Notes: generated by a model from the sequence alone, not told the origin. 64,000 bases of DNA from Soonwooa buanensis (GCF_900167905.1 NZ_FUYZ01000004.1:157846-221845), one strand, 5' to 3'; shown: positions 17,165 to 25,216, numbered from the stretch's first letter. Made by a program: numbers and translations.

Positions 17165-17779
17165 CTAATAATTCCTCACCGTGACATGATAGCAGCTTTG
17201 TTGCTTTTCTTTAATAAAATAAATTCTGCCAAGGCTTTCGTAGTATTTTAAAACTTTTAAAAGTGCAGCATCCAATTTGGTGTTATGTTCAAGTTTTCCA
17301 TTAAATCTTACATAAGAAATGTCAAACGAATTGCCATAATTGTGCGAGCTAATGCCTAATGACGCATTTTTATTGACTTTACGAAGTTTGCACTGATCTT
17401 CCAAAGTTCGCGTTATCGAAGTAACTGTAATTGTAGCGCCTTTGTTGTCTTTGCTAAATTTAGAACCAATTTTTTCTAAAGTTGTTTTCGCTTTCGAAAC
17501 AAGATAAGGTCGGCTGTAATCCAATTTCTGAACTTTATAACCTTTCGCTGTCATTTTAACTTTCGGCATTTTCCCTCTGTTATTGTACTTTGTAACGTCT
17601 TTGGAGTCTTTTAAAAGCTTGATGTTAAACTTTTTGGAAGCGTCAAGATGAGGTTGGTACAAAGGTGTTGCTTCAACCTCGAGAACTTTTTTCAAGTCGT
17701 AGCAATCTAAAGATTTGTTTTTTTGACTGAAGTAAAAGTTGATATTTAAAAGTAAAAAAGCGAAAATATATCTTTTCAT
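17165..17779 (-). CDS. DUF5715 family protein, secreted
   Basis: A 204-aa protein with an N-terminal signal peptide (MKRYIFAFLLLNINFYFSQ). The body contains SITRTLEDQCKLRK and SSHNYGNSFDISYVRF, a pattern like D-Ala-D-Ala carboxypeptidase/VanY-type peptidases (SxHxxGxxxD...). The His and Asp of SSHNYGNSFD fit that zinc site, and a final CYHVTV gives the last His. It may therefore cut peptidoglycan peptides in the periplasm; this is inference from motifs. The ATG at 17779 is chosen over a further upstream in-frame ATG because the latter overlies the -7 box. Confidence 0.75.
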   Translation of the reverse strand: MKRYIFAFLLLNINFYFSQKNKSLDCYDLKKVLEVEATPLYQPHLDASKKFNIKLLKDSKDVTKYNNRGKMPKVKMTAKGYKVQKLDYSRPYLVSKAKTTLEKIGSKFSKDNKGATITVTSITRTLEDQCKLRKVNKNASLGISSHNYGNSFDISYVRFNGKLEHNTKLDAALLKVLKYYESLGRIYFIKEKQQSCYHVTVRNY

Positions 17780-17797
17780 TTTATTGAATTGATTCGG

Positions 17798-17805
17798 CAA
17801 AGATA
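17798..17805 (-). promoter_or_regulatory. -7 box of the DUF5715 gene
   Basis: Minus-strand TATCTTTG matches TAnnTTTG perfectly, 18 nt upstream of the ATG at 17779. It excludes the in-frame ATG at 17827 as start. Confidence 0.65.
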
Positions 17806-17951
17806 GGTCTTTATTAAAAAAAGACATGCATATAGCTTTATTTTAAACTTTTAGAAATGTTTTTTTATTTCATTATTAAAACAGAAATTTTAACAAATGA
17901 TAAAATCGGCTTTTCCTTAAGCAAGATTTAGCCTATACGTTTCAATATTCC

Positions 17952-17959
17952 TATCTTTG
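17952..17959 (+). promoter_or_regulatory. -7 box of the deoxyhypusine synthase-like gene
   Basis: TATCTTTG matches TAnnTTTG, 18 nt upstream of the ATG at 17978. A possible TTG start at 17957 falls inside this box and is therefore rejected. Confidence 0.65.
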
Positions 17960-17977
17960 CAAAAACAAATTTCAAAA

Positions 17978-18955
17978 ATGAGCAATAGACCAATTTCAGA
18001 ATTTCTTGAAAAGTACTATTTACACTTTAACGCTGCTGCGCTTGTAGACGCGTCTAAAGGTTATGTTGCCCACCTAAAAGATGGCGGGAAAATGATGATT
18101 ACTCTTGCTGGTGCAATGTCAACGGCAGAAATGGGTAAAATTCTTGCGGACATGATTCGTCAAGGGAAAGTAGATATTATTTCTTGCACAGGAGCCAACT
18201 TGGAGGAAGATGTAATGAATCTTGTTGCACATTCGCATTATAAAAGAGTTCCTAACTACCGTGATTTAACGCCAGAGCAGGAAAGAGAACTTTTAGATCA
18301 ACACTACAACCGTGTTACAGATACTTGTATTCCTGAAGAAGAAGCTTTCAGAAGATTGCAAACGCATTTGGAAGATGTTTGGCATGCAGCCGAAGAAAAA
18401 GGCGAAAGATATTTCCCACACGAGTTCTTATATCAAGTGGTGAATTCTGGAGTTCTAGAACAATATTACGAAATCGACCCTAAAGATTCTTGGATTGTAG
18501 CGGCGGCAGAGAAAAACTTACCAATCGTTTGTCCAGGATGGGAAGATTCAACAACTGGAAACATCTTTACTTCTAACGTAATCAAAGGAAATCTTAATGT
18601 TCACACCGTAAAATCTGGTATCGAATATATGATTTACTTAACGGAGTGGTATCGTGCAAATTCAGGCGGAAAAGGCGTTGGATTCTTCCAAATTGGTGGA
18701 GGTATCGCTGGAGATTTCCCAATTTGTGTAGTTCCGATGATGTATCAAGATTTGGAGTGGGAAGACGTACCTTTCTGGTCGTATTTCTGTCAGATTTCAG
18801 ATTCTACAACCTCTTACGGTTCGTATTCAGGAGCTGTTCCGAACGAGAAAATCACTTGGGGGAAATTGGATATCGATACCCCAAAATATATCGTGGAATC
18901 AGACGCTACAATCTGTGCACCATTGATGTTTACGTACATTTTGGAGAATTCTTAA
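17978..18955 (+). CDS. Deoxyhypusine synthase family protein
   Basis: A 325-aa member of the deoxyhypusine synthase superfamily (NAD-dependent transfer of the aminobutyl group of spermidine). Family blocks are visible: ITLAGAMSTAEMG near the N-terminus, ISCTGANLEEDVM, VNSGVLEQYYEID, FFQIGGGIAGDFPIC (NAD binding) and, near the C-terminus, ITWGKL with Lys296 at the place of the catalytic lysine of eukaryotic enzymes. Bacteria lack eIF5A, so the acceptor is unknown. Some bacterial homologues use putrescine to make homospermidine. It is a single-gene unit ending in the terminator at 18985-19012. Confidence 0.88.
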   Translation: MSNRPISEFLEKYYLHFNAAALVDASKGYVAHLKDGGKMMITLAGAMSTAEMGKILADMIRQGKVDIISCTGANLEEDVMNLVAHSHYKRVPNYRDLTPEQERELLDQHYNRVTDTCIPEEEAFRRLQTHLEDVWHAAEEKGERYFPHEFLYQVVNSGVLEQYYEIDPKDSWIVAAAEKNLPIVCPGWEDSTTGNIFTSNVIKGNLNVHTVKSGIEYMIYLTEWYRANSGGKGVGFFQIGGGIAGDFPICVVPMMYQDLEWEDVPFWSYFCQISDSTTSYGSYSGAVPNEKITWGKLDIDTPKYIVESDATICAPLMFTYILENS

Positions 18956-18984
18956 TCGAATTTTTAAGATTTAAAATAAAACAA

Positions 18985-19012
18985 AAACCTCTAGAATTTC
19001 TAGAGGTTTTTT
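18985..19012. terminator. Bidirectional terminator between the DHS-like gene and coaD
   Basis: AAACCTCTAGAA (18985-18996) and TTCTAGAGGTTT (18998-19009) form a long perfect stem, with a T-run on the plus side and an A-run on the other. It serves the two convergent genes. Confidence 0.85.
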
Positions 19013-19043
19013 AGTTTTTATAATCTTGATTTTTCTTTTAATT

Positions 19044-19505
19044 CTAAACCCTCACAGAATCCGGAACCATAATCTCGTAGTTACCACCAAAAGAGATAAT
19101 TTCTCTCACGATGCTACTGCTGATAAAGGATTTTCCAGAAGAAGTCAGTAGGAAAATGGTTTCAATAACATTTTCTCGTGTCAAGGCTCGGTTGGTTTGT
19201 GCAATCGCTTTTTCAAACTCAAAATCAGCTGGATTTCTAAGACCACGCAAGATAAAATTAACACCTTTACTTTTACAATAATCCACTGTCAAACCTTCGA
19301 AGTCGTCAACTTCAACATTCGGAAAATCTTTGAAAGTATTACGGATAAACTCTTTGCGTTGCTCGAGAGAGAACATATATTTCTTCTGCGAGTTTTTGCC
19401 GATGGCGATAATTATTTTGTCAAACAAAGGGGAAGCTCTTTCTACGATGTCGTAATGTCCAAGTGTGATCGGATCAAAAGAACCTGGGAAAACTGCTATT
19501 CTCAT
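19044..19505 (-). CDS. coaD: Phosphopantetheine adenylyltransferase
   Basis: Catalyses the fourth step of coenzyme A synthesis (4'-phosphopantetheine + ATP to dephospho-CoA). The 153-aa length is typical. The nucleotidyltransferase motif TLGH is at residues 14-17 (GSFDPITLGHYDIVERA), and the ISSSIVREI motif is near the C-terminus. It lies 14 nt after ddl in the same direction and is probably co-transcribed with it. Confidence 0.95.
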   Translation of the reverse strand: MRIAVFPGSFDPITLGHYDIVERASPLFDKIIIAIGKNSQKKYMFSLEQRKEFIRNTFKDFPNVEVDDFEGLTVDYCKSKGVNFILRGLRNPADFEFEKAIAQTNRALTRENVIETIFLLTSSGKSFISSSIVREIISFGGNYEIMVPDSVRV

Positions 19506-19519
19506 TAGTTTTAGTTTGG

Positions 19520-20512
19520 TTAATGTAAAGGTTTTTTTAGTGCTTTTTCGACTTCGTTACCACAAAGGTCTTGTATGCTGATGCCATAGATTTTGGCTTG
19601 TTGCGGAAGGATACTCGCTGGCGAAAAACCAGGATTGGTATTCATTTCCAGCATATAAGGTTCGCCGTTCATGATGATATATTCACTTCTAGAGAAACCA
19701 CTCATCCCAAGAGAATCATACGCACGAATCGAAATTTCTTCAACCTTTTTGCGTGTTTCCTCGTCTAGTCTTGCTGGCGTTATCTCTTGCGAAGCGCCTT
19801 CGTATTTAGCTTGATAATCAAAAAACTCATTGTCAGGCACAATTTCCGTAATTCCCAAAACAATAGTTTTTCCTTGATAATCTAAAACGCCAACCGAAAC
19901 CTCAGTGCCGTCCAAGAAGCTTTCGATAAGGATTTCGTCGTCTTCTTTATAAGCGATTTCAATCGCTTTGTTTAGTTCAGATATATCTTTAACCTTCGAA
20001 ATTCCGAGGCTACTTCCAGATTGGTTAGGTTTTACAAAAACAGGAAGTCCCAGTTCTGTAACTATTTTTTCTTGATCGACAACTTCGCCTTTTCTTAAAT
20101 AAATACTTTTTGCAGACGGAATATTATATTTTGACAAAACCGCCAACGTATCTTTTTTATTAAAAGTCAAGGCACTTTGGTAGAAGTTGCAGCCCGTATA
20201 ACGTTGTCCAACAGCGTCCCAATAAGCTTGCAGAATACCATTTTCACCTGGTGTTCCATGGATAATGTTGAAGCAAGCATCAAATTTCAATGCGCTACCA
20301 TCAGCCAACGTCACCGAAAAATCCACTTTGTTAATGCCAAGTTTTTGTTCGTTTTCATCCAAAAAGTACCATTCATCTTTTAGGATAACAACTTTATAAA
20401 CATTGTATTTATCGCGGTCTAGAGAGTCGTAGATCAATTGTCCACTTTTTAGCGATACAACATATTCATCAGAATAGCCGCCCATAACAACAGCTATATT
20501 TTTCTTTTCCAT
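19520..20512 (-). CDS. ddl: D-alanine--D-alanine ligase
   Basis: ATP-grasp ligase that makes the D-Ala-D-Ala dipeptide for peptidoglycan. From the ATG at 20512 it is 330 aa, starting MEKKNIAVVMGGYSDEYVVS. Typical blocks are HGTPGENG (substrate loop), VFVKPNQSGSSLGISKV (ATP-binding lysine) and EMNTNPGFSPASILPQQA at the C-terminus with the metal ligands. The reading frame stays open 36 codons further upstream, but that extension crosses the -7 box at 20531-20538 and is not conserved-looking. It is first in a ddl-coaD operon and divergent from the PASTA gene. Confidence 0.93.
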   Translation of the reverse strand: MEKKNIAVVMGGYSDEYVVSLKSGQLIYDSLDRDKYNVYKVVILKDEWYFLDENEQKLGINKVDFSVTLADGSALKFDACFNIIHGTPGENGILQAYWDAVGQRYTGCNFYQSALTFNKKDTLAVLSKYNIPSAKSIYLRKGEVVDQEKIVTELGLPVFVKPNQSGSSLGISKVKDISELNKAIEIAYKEDDEILIESFLDGTEVSVGVLDYQGKTIVLGITEIVPDNEFFDYQAKYEGASQEITPARLDEETRKKVEEISIRAYDSLGMSGFSRSEYIIMNGEPYMLEMNTNPGFSPASILPQQAKIYGISIQDLCGNEVEKALKKPLH

Positions 20513-20530
20513 AACAGATTTATATTGCAA

Positions 20531-20538
20531 CAAATGTA
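20531..20538 (-). promoter_or_regulatory. -7 box of ddl-coaD
   Basis: Minus-strand TACATTTG matches TAnnTTTG, 18 nt upstream of the ddl ATG. It supports the start at 20512 over the longer frame. Confidence 0.6.
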
Positions 20539-20579
20539 AAAATTTTATCAACAAGGACCGTCCCGTTTGCTTTTTATTT

Positions 20580-20710
20580 TTGGGCGATTCCGCAACTTTT
20601 CCTAGCTTTTTCCTTGGCACAGTTGCGGTCGGGCTATTCGCTGCTATCTTCTGTCCATCGCTTTAGCCATTTCTTCAGAAGGATATCCGCTGCTATCCCT
20701 ATCGCAAAAT
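20580..20710 (+). repeat. Structured interspersed element, subtype B copy 1
   Basis: A 131-bp element between the divergent ddl and PASTA promoters. The closing stem is GCGAT (20584-20588) with ATCGC (20701-20705). Arm 1 is CCGCAACT (20590-20597) with AGTTGCGG (20621-20628). Arm 2 is ATCTTCTG (20646-20653) with CAGAAGGAT (20676-20684, one bulge). The block CGCTGCTATC occurs twice (20639 and 20688). It shares TTTGGGCG, GGGCTATTC, CATTTCTTCAGA and CTATCCC with the subtype A copies. Confidence 0.8.
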
Positions 20711-20756
20711 GGCATAAAAAATGAAGCAACAAGAAAAAACTACAAAAATTATTATT

Positions 20757-20777
20757 TATATTTGCTAGATATTTTTG
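20757..20777 (+). promoter_or_regulatory. Two tandem -7 boxes before the PASTA gene
   Basis: TATATTTG (20757-20764) and TATTTTTG (20770-20777) both match TAnnTTTG; the start codon is at 20795. Either or both could be used. Confidence 0.5.
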
Positions 20778-20794
20778 TAACAAAACAATAGAAT

Positions 20795-21811
20795 ATGTTC
20801 AAATCTTTTTTCCATTGGAAAGTTCTTGTTAACCTCCTTGTCGCTTTGGCGGTATTTGCAGGTCTTGTTTGGTTGACTTTCCGTTGGTTAGAGTTTCATA
20901 CCAATCATGGTGAAGAAATTCCTGTTCCTAATGTTGTTAATATGACAGTGCACCAAGCCATCAAAGTTCTGGACGATTCAGGTCTAGAGTATGAGGTTGA
21001 CAGTGCGCAATACAATCCAGTATACAAACCTTTCCAAGTCTTGATGATTTCTCCATCACCAGGATCTCATGTTAAAGGCGGAAGAACTGTACTTTTAAAA
21101 GTTAACCCAAGAACTTGGGCAAAAGTTGCAGTGCCAGATATTATCGATCGTTACAAAGGTTTGGCTTTTAACCAGCTTAACTTGGTTGGTCTCAAAGTAG
21201 GTGACACCCTTTATGAACCAAGTATCCAAAGAGATGCGGTTCTTAGAATTTTATATCAAAGTCGCCCAATCAAACCAGGTGAATTGCTTCCGAAATTCTC
21301 TTCTGTAGATTTGGTAATTGGTTCTGGTCCAATGCGTAACGTAACGATTCCTAATTTAGTTGGGCGTACAGTACAAGAGGCTAAAAAGATTATCGCTCAG
21401 AATTTATTCGAAGTTGGTATCGTAGAATATGAAGACGGCAAAACCGACGAATCTGCCATTGTATATTATCAAGATCCACCAGGTGGTGCACTTCGTGATC
21501 AAGGTATGCAAATTGACCTTTGGGCAAGTAAGAAAACACCTGCTGAGATGTTTAATAAAGTTAAAGAGTTGGATTTGATGTATCGTCCAAAAGTTGATAC
21601 AGTGGCACCACCGCCAATTAGATATGAAGAAGTAGATTTTGACGCACCAGCAGCGCCTGTGCCAGTTGTTCCAAAACCAAAGCCTACGCCAAAACCGGAG
21701 GCAGAGAAGAAGCCACAGACTACAACGACAAAACCGACAGCAACTTCTTCTGACAAAAAACCAATAACAACCGAAAAACCAAAAGAAAAGAAAAAGGTTA
21801 TTATAGAATAA
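20795..21811 (+). CDS. PASTA domain-containing membrane protein
   Basis: A 338-aa protein with one N-terminal transmembrane helix (about 10-28) and three PASTA repeats outside the membrane: about 38-105 (IPVPNVVNMTVHQA), 107-178 (VAVPDIIDRYKGLA) and 180-248 (VTIPNLVGRTVQEA). A Pro/Lys/Thr-rich tail (about 265-338) follows. PASTA domains bind peptidoglycan fragments or stem peptides. No kinase or transpeptidase domain is attached, so it is not a PknB or PBP. The divergent ddl gene suggests a wall-related role, which is inference. The rluD-type gene follows after 71 nt in the same direction. Confidence 0.85.
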   Translation: MFKSFFHWKVLVNLLVALAVFAGLVWLTFRWLEFHTNHGEEIPVPNVVNMTVHQAIKVLDDSGLEYEVDSAQYNPVYKPFQVLMISPSPGSHVKGGRTVLLKVNPRTWAKVAVPDIIDRYKGLAFNQLNLVGLKVGDTLYEPSIQRDAVLRILYQSRPIKPGELLPKFSSVDLVIGSGPMRNVTIPNLVGRTVQEAKKIIAQNLFEVGIVEYEDGKTDESAIVYYQDPPGGALRDQGMQIDLWASKKTPAEMFNKVKELDLMYRPKVDTVAPPPIRYEEVDFDAPAAPVPVVPKPKPTPKPEAEKKPQTTTTKPTATSSDKKPITTEKPKEKKKVIIE

Positions 21812-21882
21812 TTTTAATAAAAATAAAATATATAAAAGTGGCTTCAGCTTAGTTGTTGAAGCCAATTTTGATAAATAAAAGT

Positions 21883-22956
21883 ATGCAAGAAGATAATTAC
21901 GAAGACGAATTTGATGATGCTTTAGAATCTAATGATGAAGTGGGATTATCCGATGAGAATAGTGGACTCTATGAACATCTTAATATTACTGTTGATAAAA
22001 AACAAGAACCACTGCGTATCGATAAGTTCTTATTAATCTATCGACAAAACTCATCTCGTAACAAAATATCACAAACTTGTCGCGCTGGTAATGTTGTCGT
22101 TAATGGTAATCCTGTTAAGCAGAATTATCGTGTAAAGCCAGGTGACGAGATTAGTGTACTTCTTGCGCATCCACCAAGAGAAAATGTCATCATTCCACAA
22201 GATATTCCAATTAAAATCGTTTATGAAGATGACGATTTGGTAGTTGTCGATAAAGATGCTGGGATGGTTGTACATCCAGGTTTCGGAAATTGGGATGGGA
22301 CCTTGGTTAATGCTTTGGCATTTCATTTTGCAAAAGACCCGAATTACAATTCAGATTTAGATCGAGTAGGATTGGTACATCGTATTGATAAAGATACATC
22401 TGGACTTTTGGTGATTGCAAAAACAGAGTATGCATTAAGCTATTTGGCGAAGCAGTTTTTTGATAGAAAAACAAGACGCTTGTATTGGGCTTTTGTCTGG
22501 GGAAATGTTGCTGATGATGAAGGAACAATACGCGGACATATTGGACGCCACCAAAAAAATAGAATGCAAATGGCGGTCTATGAAGATGGCAGTCACGGTA
22601 AACATGCTGTAACGCATTACAAAGTTTTGGAACGTTTTCGTCACATGACTTGGGTGGAGTGTAAATTGGAGACAGGGCGTACACATCAGATTAGAGCACA
22701 TTTTAAACATATTGGGCATACCTTATTTAATGATGAACGTTACGAGGGACATACAATTTTGAGGGGTGTTAATCTTCCAAAATATAAACAATTTGTTCAA
22801 AATGTTTTTGAAGTATTGCCAAGACATGCGCTACATGCACATACATTAGGATTTATCCATCCGACGACGAAAAAAGAAATGTACTTCGAAAGTCCGATGC
22901 CTAGTGATATGCAAGAGGCTGTTGAGAGATGGCGAAAGTATTTGGAAAGTAATTAA
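21883..22956 (+). CDS. RluD-family 23S rRNA pseudouridine synthase
   Basis: Isomerises uridine to pseudouridine in 23S rRNA. At 357 aa from the ATG at 21883 it has an acidic N-terminal tail, an S4 RNA-binding domain (about 36-95) and the RluA/C/D catalytic domain with LVHRIDKDTSGLLVIAK, where the Asp after HRI is the catalytic residue. The ETGRTHQIRAHFKHIGH segment is also typical. An in-frame TTG 30 nt upstream is less likely as start. By length and the S4 domain it is closest to RluD, but the target uridines cannot be read from sequence. Confidence 0.9.
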   Translation: MQEDNYEDEFDDALESNDEVGLSDENSGLYEHLNITVDKKQEPLRIDKFLLIYRQNSSRNKISQTCRAGNVVVNGNPVKQNYRVKPGDEISVLLAHPPRENVIIPQDIPIKIVYEDDDLVVVDKDAGMVVHPGFGNWDGTLVNALAFHFAKDPNYNSDLDRVGLVHRIDKDTSGLLVIAKTEYALSYLAKQFFDRKTRRLYWAFVWGNVADDEGTIRGHIGRHQKNRMQMAVYEDGSHGKHAVTHYKVLERFRHMTWVECKLETGRTHQIRAHFKHIGHTLFNDERYEGHTILRGVNLPKYKQFVQNVFEVLPRHALHAHTLGFIHPTTKKEMYFESPMPSDMQEAVERWRKYLESN

Positions 22957-22979
22957 AAGTATCTAATACAATATTTTTT

Positions 22980-22987
22980 TATATTTG
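22980..22987 (+). promoter_or_regulatory. -7 box of the porP/sprF gene
   Basis: TATATTTG matches TAnnTTTG and ends only 4 nt before the GTG start at 22992, so the transcript is probably leaderless. Confidence 0.55.
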
Positions 22988-22991
22988 CCTT

Positions 22992-23954
22992 GTGAGAAAA
23001 ATTTATAAAATCTTTAGCGCTGCTTTTGTTTTGACTTTATTTAATGTAAATACAGTTAAAGCTCAGGAGACTTTACCACTATATCAACAATATTTATTGG
23101 ATGGGGATTTCTTGTTCAATCCAGCATTGTATGGAGAATCGGATGATGTTGTTCTAAATCTAAACTATCAAAAACAGTTTTCCAATTTTGGAGAATCGCC
23201 TAACGTACAATCTGTTGGGATGCATGCCAATGTTTTCGATAGAGTAGGTGTTGGCGCGTCTTTTTTTAGAGATCAAAATGGTCCCATTTCAGCAAATGGT
23301 ATTACTGTAGGATCCGCATATTTCATTCCGCTTGGTGATGAAGAAAATCGTGAAAATCAATTCTCATTTGGGGCAGGAGCAAGTTTTTATAACATGAATT
23401 TGGATACAGCTTTGTTAACACCAGAAAATCCTAATGATCCTGTACTTTATGATAAAAATATTTTTCTAGCCTACGCTAACTTAGGTATGGCGGTTAAATA
23501 TAAAGGTTTTGCTGGTGGTATTTCGGTGATGGACATTGCATTGAATAATGACATCCCAATCGTTAACGGTATCGAACCTTCTCCTACCAAAATTATTATG
23601 AATGCTGGTTACGATTGGCATTTTGCAGATAGTTTTTTTATAACACCATCGGTCCTTTGGAATCTCAATACCAATTCATCAAGTATGATGGATTTAAATC
23701 TTCTAGCAACTATTTTTTCAGATAATGCAAGTTTTTCTGGAGGTGTTAGTTTTAGAAGTGCAAAAAGTAGCGTTGGTAGCCAAAACTTGGGGCTTTCTCC
23801 AGTTATTAAAGGTCGTGTTGGTAATTTCACTTTTGGAGCAGTTTATAACTTCGGGATGTCAGAGTTGCAACAGACAGTTGGTAATAGTTTTATGTTGAGT
23901 CTTGGTTTCAGATTCGAGAACTTTATTAATGGACAAGGTTTCCGATATAGATAG
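22992..23954 (+). CDS. PorP/SprF family type IX secretion outer-membrane protein
   Basis: Outer-membrane beta-barrel of the PorP/SprF family, linked to type IX secretion and gliding; some members bind PorE or SprB-like substrates. At 320 aa it has a signal peptide MRKIYKIFSAAFVLTLFNVN ending near VKAQ, then the family start LPLYQQYLLDGDFLFNPALYG. The C-terminus LSLGFRFENFINGQGFRYR is typical. It starts with GTG at 22992; no ATG is available before residue 100. It stands alone, so it may serve one secreted protein or be an unpaired paralogue. Confidence 0.87.
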   Translation: MRKIYKIFSAAFVLTLFNVNTVKAQETLPLYQQYLLDGDFLFNPALYGESDDVVLNLNYQKQFSNFGESPNVQSVGMHANVFDRVGVGASFFRDQNGPISANGITVGSAYFIPLGDEENRENQFSFGAGASFYNMNLDTALLTPENPNDPVLYDKNIFLAYANLGMAVKYKGFAGGISVMDIALNNDIPIVNGIEPSPTKIIMNAGYDWHFADSFFITPSVLWNLNTNSSSMMDLNLLATIFSDNASFSGGVSFRSAKSSVGSQNLGLSPVIKGRVGNFTFGAVYNFGMSELQQTVGNSFMLSLGFRFENFINGQGFRYR

Positions 23955-23979
23955 AATTTTATTTTAAATTAAATATCAT

Positions 23980-24006
23980 AAAGCCACATTAGTTGGCTTT
24001 TTTTGT
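23980..24006 (+). terminator. Intrinsic terminator between porP and hemW
   Basis: AAAGCCA (23980-23986) pairs with TGGCTTT (23994-24000), followed by more T residues. The T-run ends 3-4 nt before the hemW ATG. Confidence 0.7.
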
Positions 24007-24008
24007 TG

Positions 24009-25133
24009 ATGATCTACATACATATTCCGTTTTGTAAGCAAAAATGCAGCTATTGCAATTTTCATTTTTCAACTTCTTTAAAGCTTAAAGAAGATATGCT
24101 TTCGTCGATTATCAAAGAGTTTTCGTTAAGACATCAAGAACTCGAAAACAAAAAAATCGACTCTTTGTATTTTGGAGGTGGGACGCCATCTATTCTAGAA
24201 GCTAAGGAAATTGGAAAAATTATTGATGAAGCCAATCGCTATTTTGAATTTAATCCAGACATGGAATTGACTTTGGAAGCGAATCCAGACGATCTGAATG
24301 CTTCATTTTTAAAAGAAATAAAAAATATTGGCATTAATCGTTTAAGTATCGGTACACAATCTTTTTTTGAAGACGATCTTAAATTAATGAATCGTGCACA
24401 TACAGCTTCGGAAGCGGAATCTAGCATCAAACGTGCACAAGATTTTGGTTTAGAAAACATCAGTGTTGATCTAATTTATGGTTCGCCAACATCTACAATG
24501 GAACAATGGAAACAGAATCTCGCAAAAATCATAGAATTGCAAGTTCCACATGTTTCGTCTTATGCTTTAACCATCGAGTCAAAAACGATTTTAGACAATT
24601 GGATTAATCAACAAAAAATAAAATCTCCTGACGAAGCGTTTCAGAATGATGCCTTTTTCTATATGTCAGAATTTTTGAAAGAAAATGGCTTTGATCATTA
24701 TGAAATTTCAAATTTTGGAAAACCGAATTTCCATTCTAAACACAATTCTTCTTATTGGGAGTATAAGGAATATCTGGGCATTGGTCCGTCCGCACATTCT
24801 TATGATGGTAAAAATCTCAGAAGTTGGAATGTCGCTAATAATACGAAGTACATCAAGTCACTTTCAGAAAATCAATTGCCGATCGAACGTGAAGAACTTA
24901 ATGAAAATGATCGCTACAACGAAATGTTGATGATTGGACTTCGTACGCAAAAAGGCGTTGATTTGATGAGGTTTAAAAATAGTTTTTCAAGTGAGATGAT
25001 TTCTGCTTTTGAAAACTCGATTCAGCAAAAAATAAAAGATGGTATTTTAAAAATCGAAAATAATCGGTTGATAATTCCTGAGCAACATTGGTTTATGGCA
25101 GATGGCATTGCAGCGGATTTGTTTTTGGTTTAG
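24009..25133 (+). CDS. hemW: Radical SAM protein HemW (heme chaperone)
   Basis: Radical SAM protein of the HemN/HemW family. The cluster motif C-x3-C-x2-C is at Cys9, Cys13 and Cys16 (HIPFCKQKCSYCNF), without the extra Cys used by true coproporphyrinogen dehydrogenase HemN; a Phe follows at +2. This favours HemW, which inserts heme into target enzymes. FGGGTPS and LGIGPSAHS are family motifs. Length is 374 aa from the ATG; two in-frame TTG codons just upstream are less likely starts. The start abuts the T-run of a terminator, so it depends on read-through or on a promoter I cannot identify. Confidence 0.9.
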   Translation: MIYIHIPFCKQKCSYCNFHFSTSLKLKEDMLSSIIKEFSLRHQELENKKIDSLYFGGGTPSILEAKEIGKIIDEANRYFEFNPDMELTLEANPDDLNASFLKEIKNIGINRLSIGTQSFFEDDLKLMNRAHTASEAESSIKRAQDFGLENISVDLIYGSPTSTMEQWKQNLAKIIELQVPHVSSYALTIESKTILDNWINQQKIKSPDEAFQNDAFFYMSEFLKENGFDHYEISNFGKPNFHSKHNSSYWEYKEYLGIGPSAHSYDGKNLRSWNVANNTKYIKSLSENQLPIEREELNENDRYNEMLMIGLRTQKGVDLMRFKNSFSSEMISAFENSIQQKIKDGILKIENNRLIIPEQHWFMADGIAADLFLV

Positions 25134-25216
25134 TTTAAGTAATTCCTAATTAAATAATTGATTTGTTACTGAATTTTAGTTCTATGTAAAAATAAGTTAT
25201 ATTTTTAATAAAAAAT

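Noticed and set aside
20512-20620. N-terminal extension of Ddl
   Set aside because: The added 36 residues are basic and unlike the family, and the -7 box at 20531-20538 lies within them; the ATG at 20512 is the start.
21404-21865. 153-aa minus-strand frame over the PASTA gene
   Set aside because: Trp/Arg/Cys-rich composition typical of a shadow of Pro/Lys-rich codons; the plus frame has clear domains.
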